Of a stretch of DNA of 36,981 bases, positions 32,448 to 36,981 are shown piece after piece; the first letter of the stretch is position 1, and every line of letters begins with the position of its first letter. This stretch comes from Gammaproteobacteria bacterium (GTDB taxonomy: Bacteria > Pseudomonadota > Gammaproteobacteria > BMS3Bbin11), in contig JAADJE010000021.1 of assembly GCA_013150915.1 (NCBI GenBank), positions 1 to 36,981 on the forward strand, written 5' to 3'. The translations under genes were made by a program, and so were the position numbers. The notes beneath the pieces are model-generated. The model worked only from the letters and a program-made list of their open reading frames with translations. It did not search any database and had not been told where the DNA came from.

Positions 32448-33471
32448 TCACGGTTTCCTTTTCATTAATGAGTTGCTGCAGTTTATGCCAAACCTGTGGG
32501 GCTTGCAGGGTCTGGTAACAGGCCGGGCTGACAGCTGAATCCCCGGTGAACTGACATTGCCGTTTCAGGCAGGGGGCACATTCAAACTCGACGGTTAACT
32601 GGCCCTGGTAGTTGCCGCAGGTACCGGTTAGGGATGGATCGGTTGAACCATAAATAGAGACGGTCGGTAATGACAGGGCGGCGGCAAGGTGACCGAGTCC
32701 GGTATCGACGGCTACAGCACCCATTGAACTGGAGAGTAGAGAGACCAGGCCGTTTAAATCCATTGAAGGCGAGACCTGTACCCGATCATTATTTTGAGCG
32801 AGCCGTTCCGCACGGGCTCTCTCCTCATCGTTACCCCAGGGTAGCTGTACCTGATAATTATCCTTCGTTGTGAATTCCAGCAACTCCTGCCAGTAGCGTT
32901 CCGGCCAATGCTTGCTCTGCCATGTCGTGCCGTGCAGGAAAACCAGTTGTCGTGGGGGGCTGCCACCACCGCCGGTATAGATGCCGTAATCGGGTGGACT
33001 TTCGGGTAGTGGGTAATTCAGGGCCTTGGCAAACAACTCCCGCAGCCTTTTAATAGCATGCTGGCCCCTGTCTACCGGGTGCACCACATCATAGCTGAAG
33101 GACACCAGGCCCTCACGTGCTGAGCGGCGGTTTAGCCCATGCGATGTGCCTGTTGCCATGCGAGTTAGCCATGCGCTCTTGATCAGTCCCTGGGCATCGA
33201 TGATCAGGTCGTAATCGGTCGTGTTTATTTTGTGCCTGAACTCAAACCACTGTTGCCGTGTCTGTTTTGAAAAAAGTGACTTACGCCATCGGCGTAGGGC
33301 CACCGGGATGACCTCGTTAACAGCATTATGCCATGAGGGTATCGGTACGAAGGCCTCTTCTACTATCCAGTCAAAACTGATATCAGGATTTGCAGCCCGT
33401 GCATCAGTAAGCGCGGGCAAGGTATGCACGACATCGCCGAGAGAAGAGGTTTTGATGATCAGTACGCGCAT
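32440..33471 (-). CDS. waaC: LPS heptosyltransferase I WaaC
   Basis: A 343-residue GT9 enzyme adding the first L-glycero-D-manno-heptose to Kdo2-lipid A. It starts MRVLIIKTSSLGDVVHTLPAL with catalytic Asp13, followed by DWIVEEAFVPIPSWHNAV, LIIDAQGLIKSA and GLNRRSAREG, all WaaC-like. The heptose-nucleotide region has LHGTTWQSKHWPERYW and VDTGLGHLAAALSLPTVSIYGSTDP. It is upstream of and overlaps galE; 78 bp separate it from DUF523. Confidence 0.95.
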   Translation of the reverse strand: MRVLIIKTSSLGDVVHTLPALTDARAANPDISFDWIVEEAFVPIPSWHNAVNEVIPVALRRWRKSLFSKQTRQQWFEFRHKINTTDYDLIIDAQGLIKSAWLTRMATGTSHGLNRRSAREGLVSFSYDVVHPVDRGQHAIKRLRELFAKALNYPLPESPPDYGIYTGGGGSPPRQLVFLHGTTWQSKHWPERYWQELLEFTTKDNYQVQLPWGNDEERARAERLAQNNDRVQVSPSMDLNGLVSLLSSSMGAVAVDTGLGHLAAALSLPTVSIYGSTDPSLTGTCGNYQGQLTVEFECAPCLKRQCQFTGDSAVSPACYQTLQAPQVWHKLQQLINEKETVND

Positions 33472-33549
33472 GGGTAACGTTCAGGGTGCTTATATAAATT
33501 CGTGAACAGTCATATTAAATCCAGGATACTGCAATCTGTTATATGGTGC

Positions 33550-34068
33550 CTACATATAGTTCTTGACTGACAGCAGTGTCCTAACGTATTTATCAGCAGC
33601 ATCAATCTCATGTTCGCTGAAAACAGTTATCCCATTCTGACGCAACAGAGTGGCAGTGACACCCTGCCCTGCGACCAGTTTACCATTGAAACGTCCATCA
33701 TAAACCTGTGTCGAGCCACAGGATGGACTGTTTTCTTTTAGAATCGCCAGTCCTATCTTTTGTTGACGGCAAAGAATCAACGCGTGTTGAGCCCCGCAAA
33801 GAAAATAGCGACTGACATCTTCTTCATCTTCAGTCAGGATATACCCCCTGCCATCAATAACATCCGAGGCAGAACCGTTTATGATTTCTGCTGCAGGTCT
33901 CGGGACAGGCAGCCCGCCACTGACTTCAGGGCAGAGTGGTACCAGTCGATCTTCTTCCTGCCAGTGCTGAAATATAGTGTGCTTTATCTCTTTAGCCTGC
34001 CCGTCGAAGCGGACGGGCAGACCGAGCAGGCAGGCACTAACAAGAATTTTATTCTTTTGCTTGGGCAC
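33550..34068 (-). CDS. DUF523 family protein
   Basis: The product is 172 residues from a GTG start. DUF523 hallmarks are ILVSACLLGLPVRFDGQAK, then RLVPLCPEVSGGLPVPRPAAE and AILKENSPSCGSTQVYDG, with the conserved cysteines probably involved in metal or sulfur chemistry. The family's function is not established. I chose the GTG at 34068 because the frame continues upstream as an unrelated-looking leader within the preceding gene and homologues begin just before KILVSACLLG. This gives a 20-nt overlap with the upstream phosphatase gene. A TTG at 34080 is an alternative. Confidence 0.85.
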   Translation of the reverse strand: MPKQKNKILVSACLLGLPVRFDGQAKEIKHTIFQHWQEEDRLVPLCPEVSGGLPVPRPAAEIINGSASDVIDGRGYILTEDEEDVSRYFLCGAQHALILCRQQKIGLAILKENSPSCGSTQVYDGRFNGKLVAGQGVTATLLRQNGITVFSEHEIDAADKYVRTLLSVKNYM

Positions 34069-34864
34069 CGAGCCATTCAAACCATTGCTGATACAGATCA
34101 GTATTTGATGCCGCCACTGCTGAGCGTGGCTCGAGCACGGCCTGGAAGCTGCTAACACCTTCCAGCGTCGATGAAATGCCACCCGCTTCAGCAAGGATTA
34201 ACCAGCCGGCGGCATAGTCCCATAATTTTTGTTTGCCGTGCAGGTATATCTGACCCCGCCCCGCTGCGAGCCATACCCAGTCCAGTGCGACAGAACCAAA
34301 ACTGCGTTGCGAAGAGTAGGGAGGATTACAGGCAAGTCGTGCTGCCAGGTTGTCGGACAGTCGTTTGAAATCAATGATGGCCGTGCAGTGCGAGAGGTCT
34401 TCATGTGGGGCGTCGTCAGCCCTTAATGGTTTGCCGTTAAGGCTTGCTCCCTGACCGCACCCGGCGGTAAAACATTCATCCCGTATCGGATCGTAGATGA
34501 TGGCGATGACAGGCTGGCCATTCTCAATCAATGCCAGGGAGATGCAGAAAAAGGGGATGCCGAAAGCAAAATTACGGGTACCGTCGAGTGGGTCAAGACA
34601 CCAAAAGCTCGCCTTCCCGTCGCCTACGATAGAAACCTGTTCCTGCTCAGTCATTTCTTCAGATAGCAGGGGTATTTGTGGCGAAAGATTCAGCAGTGCC
34701 TGTTGCAATCGAGTTTGCACACTTAAATCGGCCTGCGTGATCACGCTACCGTCCTGCTTATAGGAGAAGCCGGTATGCCGAAAGCGAGGAAGCAACTCCT
34801 CTTTGCCGGTATCAACCACCAGTTGCTTCAGTAGTGAAAGATTGCTGTGTGGAAAATCAGGCAT
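34049..34864 (-). CDS. Inositol monophosphatase family protein
   Basis: A 271-residue Mg-dependent phosphatase of the IMPase/CysQ fold. Metal ligands are present: PLLSEE (Glu69/Glu70), LDPLDGTRNF (Asp91, Asp94) and KLWDYAAGWLILAEAGG. DGSVITQADLSVQ supplies the usual N-terminal loop. The DGTRNF form and the lack of close similarity to the CysQ at 9215 suggest a different substrate, such as inositol-1-phosphate or another sugar phosphate. It starts 15 bp after rimO and overlaps DUF523. Confidence 0.88.
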   Translation of the reverse strand: MPDFPHSNLSLLKQLVVDTGKEELLPRFRHTGFSYKQDGSVITQADLSVQTRLQQALLNLSPQIPLLSEEMTEQEQVSIVGDGKASFWCLDPLDGTRNFAFGIPFFCISLALIENGQPVIAIIYDPIRDECFTAGCGQGASLNGKPLRADDAPHEDLSHCTAIIDFKRLSDNLAARLACNPPYSSQRSFGSVALDWVWLAAGRGQIYLHGKQKLWDYAAGWLILAEAGGISSTLEGVSSFQAVLEPRSAVAASNTDLYQQWFEWLGAQAKE

Positions 34865-34879
34865 ACGCTGTTGATTCCA

Positions 34880-36199
34880 TTATTTTACGATCTCGGCCCA
34901 AAGGTCATGCGCGTTATGGCCAGTGATCTTAGCACGGACGATATCCCCTGCCATTAGGTCTTTATCAGCATCAACAAAGACCGTGCCGTCAATTTCGGGC
35001 GCATCACTTTTACTGCGGCCGATATAAGCTTCCTCATCCCTGCCATCGATGATGATGTCTTCTATGCGGCCAACACGTGTGGCCAGTCCTTGTGCTGATA
35101 TTTCCTCCTGTAGTGCCATAAAACGCTGCAGGCGATCCTGTTTAAGCTCCTCTGGGACAGGGTTTTCAAGGTTATTGGCGGTTGCGCCGTCAACCGGTGA
35201 ATAGGCAAAGGCACCGACACGGTCAAGCTGAGCCTGTCGTAGGAAATCCAGCAATTCCTCAAACTGTTCTTCAGTCTCGCCCGGAAAGCCGACAATGAAG
35301 GTACTACGGAGAGTAATATCGGGGCAAGCCTGCCGCCAGTTCTCAATGCGGCGCAAAATATTCTCGGCATTGGCAGGTCGTTTCATGGCCTTGAGGATGT
35401 CGTGATTGGCATGTTGCAGGGGGACATCAAGATACGGCAGGATGATGCCTTCAGCCATCAGGGGTATAACCTTGTCCACATGTGGATAAGGGTAGACATA
35501 ATGCAGGCGCACCCAGCTGCCCAGCTCACCCAGTGCTTTACACAGTTCAAGAAAGCGGGTTTTCAGCGGTTTACCGTGCCAGAAGTCATTGCGGTAGCGG
35601 GTGTCCAGCCCATAGGCACTGGTATCCTGCGAGACCACTAACAATTCTTTTACCCCGGCACTGATCAGCCCTTCTGCTTCGTCCATAACCTCTGATACCG
35701 GGCGGGAGACCAGGTCACCGCGCAGTGAAGGGATAATGCAAAAAGTGCAACGGTGATTGCAGCCTTCCGAGATCTTTAAATAGGCATAATGCCGAGGGGT
35801 TAGCTTGATGCCACCGGGCGGTATCAGGCTGAGTTTCGGGTCGCTATCCGGCGGCAGATGTAGGTGTATTGCGGCCATCACTTCATCGGCTGCATGCGGG
35901 CCGGTGACGGCCAGCAAATCAGGAAAGGCCTGCTCGACGACCCCCTGTTTGGCACCGAGGCAGCCTGTGACGATGACCTTGCCGTTTTCATTCATGGCCT
36001 CAGAGATGGCCTGCATGGATTCCTCTACCGCATCATCGATAAAGGCACAGGTATTGATGACCACCACATCCGAGCTTTCATAGTCCGGCTGGATAGCATA
36101 GCCTTCAGCACGCAGACGGGTGATGATCTGTTCAGAATCAACCAGCGCTTTGGGGCAGCCGAGGCTGATAAAACCGATAGAAGGAATGTGATGGGTCAT
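34880..36199 (-). CDS. rimO: Ribosomal protein S12 methylthiotransferase RimO
   Basis: A 439-residue radical-SAM enzyme that methylthiolates Asp88 of ribosomal protein S12. The UPF0004 domain holds Cys15 ([13 protein letters not shown]), Cys51 (INTCAFI) and Cys80 ([10 protein letters not shown]), ligating one iron-sulfur cluster. The radical-SAM motif CNHRCTFC (Cys147, Cys151, Cys154) ligates the second. [21 protein letters not shown] and the C-terminal TRAM domain ([24 protein letters not shown]) distinguish it from MiaB. It heads a leftward run of genes; its 5' side is a 146-bp gap to endA containing a REP element. Confidence 0.97.
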   Translation of the reverse strand: MTHHIPSIGFISLGCPKALVDSEQIITRLRAEGYAIQPDYESSDVVVINTCAFIDDAVEESMQAISEAMNENGKVIVTGCLGAKQGVVEQAFPDLLAVTGPHAADEVMAAIHLHLPPDSDPKLSLIPPGGIKLTPRHYAYLKISEGCNHRCTFCIIPSLRGDLVSRPVSEVMDEAEGLISAGVKELLVVSQDTSAYGLDTRYRNDFWHGKPLKTRFLELCKALGELGSWVRLHYVYPYPHVDKVIPLMAEGIILPYLDVPLQHANHDILKAMKRPANAENILRRIENWRQACPDITLRSTFIVGFPGETEEQFEELLDFLRQAQLDRVGAFAYSPVDGATANNLENPVPEELKQDRLQRFMALQEEISAQGLATRVGRIEDIIIDGRDEEAYIGRSKSDAPEIDGTVFVDADKDLMAGDIVRAKITGHNAHDLWAEIVK

Positions 36200-36277
36200 G
36201 GGGTTTCCGGTGGATACGGTGCAGTGTAGATGCAGCCTATTTTATGTTAAAACAGCATAACTATAAATACACAGCCA

Positions 36278-36299
36278 TCGCGCCGAGCGACGTTCCTAC
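36278..36299. repeat. Degenerate REP element (GTAGGAaCGtCGcTCGGCGCGA on the minus strand)
   Basis: Read on the minus strand this is a shortened, partly mutated copy of the repeat at 31397-31420. It lies in the divergent rimO-endA gap. Confidence 0.6.
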
Positions 36300-36345
36300 A
36301 ATCCAGTTAATAATTCATATTTTTCATGAATTAAATGAGGTTCAT

Positions 36346-36981
36346 TTGAAACGTAATATACAAACTATACTGCTTGCAGTGCTATTAATACTAGCACCCA
36401 TAGCAAGCAGCTCTAACCCCAGCAACACAAAATCGAAATCGTCTTTTGTCATTGGTCAGCGAATTCCCGACTATGAAACTGCACGCATGGTTTTCTGGAA
36501 AGAGCTCTATAATGGGGGTGGCAAAACCCTCTATTGTGGAAAGAAGTTAAAATCCTCTTACAACAAAGGGGTCAATATCGAGCATGTTTTCCCGGCCTCA
36601 TGGGTGGCTTACAGCCTGCGTTGCGGGAAACGTAAACAGTGCCGGTTAAATAGCCCGCAATTTAATCTAATCGAGGCCGATCTGCACAACCTCTACCCTG
36701 CACGCAGTGACATCAACAAGGCACGCAGTAACTATCGATATGCCATTATTCGAGGTGAGCAGCGAGTGTTTGGAAAGTGCGATTTTGAGTTTGATGAGTA
36801 CCAGCGAATAGCTGAACCTGCCCCTGAAGCACGAGGGCGTATCGCACGTGCCATGCTGTATATGGCTGACGAATATGATCTCTACCTGAAGAAAAAGCTA
36901 AAGCAATTATTGCTGGCCTGGGATAAAAAATATCCGCCGGAGCCGGTCGAATATAAAAGAAATAACCGAATAGAGAAATTA
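36346..36981 (+). CDS. endA: Exported endonuclease I (EndA family), 3' end beyond the window
   Basis: The first 212 codons of a secreted non-specific DNase of the EndA/Vvn family. A signal peptide (RNIQTILLAVLLILAPIASS) is followed by ARMVFWKELYNGGGKTLYCGKKL. GVNIEHVFPASW carries the catalytic His of the beta-beta-alpha metal site, and EADLHNLYPARSDINKARSNYRYA carries the Asn and metal-binding residues. CDFEFDEYQRIAEPAPEARGRIARAMLYM is also typical. The start is a TTG at 36346, supported by GAGG 5 nt upstream; no in-frame ATG is near. The reading frame is open to the window edge at about the length where the family usually ends. Confidence 0.92.
   Translation, partial: MKRNIQTILLAVLLILAPIASSSNPSNTKSKSSFVIGQRIPDYETARMVFWKELYNGGGKTLYCGKKLKSSYNKGVNIEHVFPASWVAYSLRCGKRKQCRLNSPQFNLIEADLHNLYPARSDINKARSNYRYAIIRGEQRVFGKCDFEFDEYQRIAEPAPEARGRIARAMLYMADEYDLYLKKKLKQLLLAWDKKYPPEPVEYKRNNRIEKL

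Noticed and set aside
1-36981. tRNA or rRNA genes
   Set aside because: No cloverleaf with a GGTTCGAATCC-type arm and no rRNA-like conserved stretch was found by reading; a covariance-model scan was not possible.

Overview
The window looks like chromosome from a free-living, Gram-negative gammaproteobacterium of moderate GC. The evidence is a set of gene neighbourhoods typical of that class: dapF-DUF484-xerC, nudE next to cysQ with yrfG beside them, ydbH-ynbE-ydbL, apaG, speA/speE, waaA, rimO, and a lipopolysaccharide (LPS) core/O-antigen cluster. I cannot name the genus. No rRNA, tRNA, CRISPR, prophage or intact insertion sequence was seen.

Layout. 1-1.44 kb: a dispersed repeat and a secreted YVTN beta-propeller protein. 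1.69-5.36 kb: divergent speA and speE (polyamine synthesis), with a secreted Tyr/Gly-rich protein of unknown function just after speE. 5.47-8.56 kb: five leftward genes (yrfG, apaG, an unknown helical protein, a SIMPL-domain protein, a small exported protein). 8.65-11.08 kb: nudE, cysQ and an exported two-thioredoxin-domain protein broken by a one-base frameshift. 11.19-14.23 kb: a small acidic protein facing dapF-DUF484-xerC. 14.28-18.62 kb: a cysteine-cluster protein, the envelope lipid-homeostasis trio ydbH-ynbE-ydbL, and a Pcm-like methyltransferase.

18.61-33.47 kb is the LPS block. waaA (Kdo transferase) diverges from a WaaE-like glycosyltransferase. A tightly overlapping leftward operon (GT4, ligase/polymerase-like, ArnT/PMT-like, ligase/polymerase-like) ends in a wrecked acyltransferase. 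A rightward set follows: a TviB/WbpO-type UDP-HexNAc dehydrogenase, its partner 4-epimerase and a WaaG-like transferase. Leftward waaQ-like, galE and waaC close the block. 33.55-36.98 kb: DUF523, an inositol-monophosphatase-family enzyme, rimO, and the start of an exported endonuclease I that runs off the window. Gene spacing allows one long leftward unit, rimO to waaQ.

The most notable signals are mutational and structural. An 11-bp tandem duplication puts the UDP-HexNAcA 4-epimerase gene out of frame near codon 17; removing one copy restores a 341-codon frame. A ~159-bp imperfect palindrome fills the gap before that gene and carries its Shine-Dalgarno sequence. The thioredoxin-like gene is shifted at an A7 run. 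The acyltransferase remnant looks like an internal deletion. Arrays of 7-bp repeats (AAAGTTG and relatives) sit between genes and twice end exactly at the stop codon of a leftward gene. A GTAGGAGCG-type REP family is scattered through the intergenic gaps. I saw no defence system or clearly new multi-gene system. The strongest candidates for new biology are the possible on/off state of the epimerase and the heptamer arrays.
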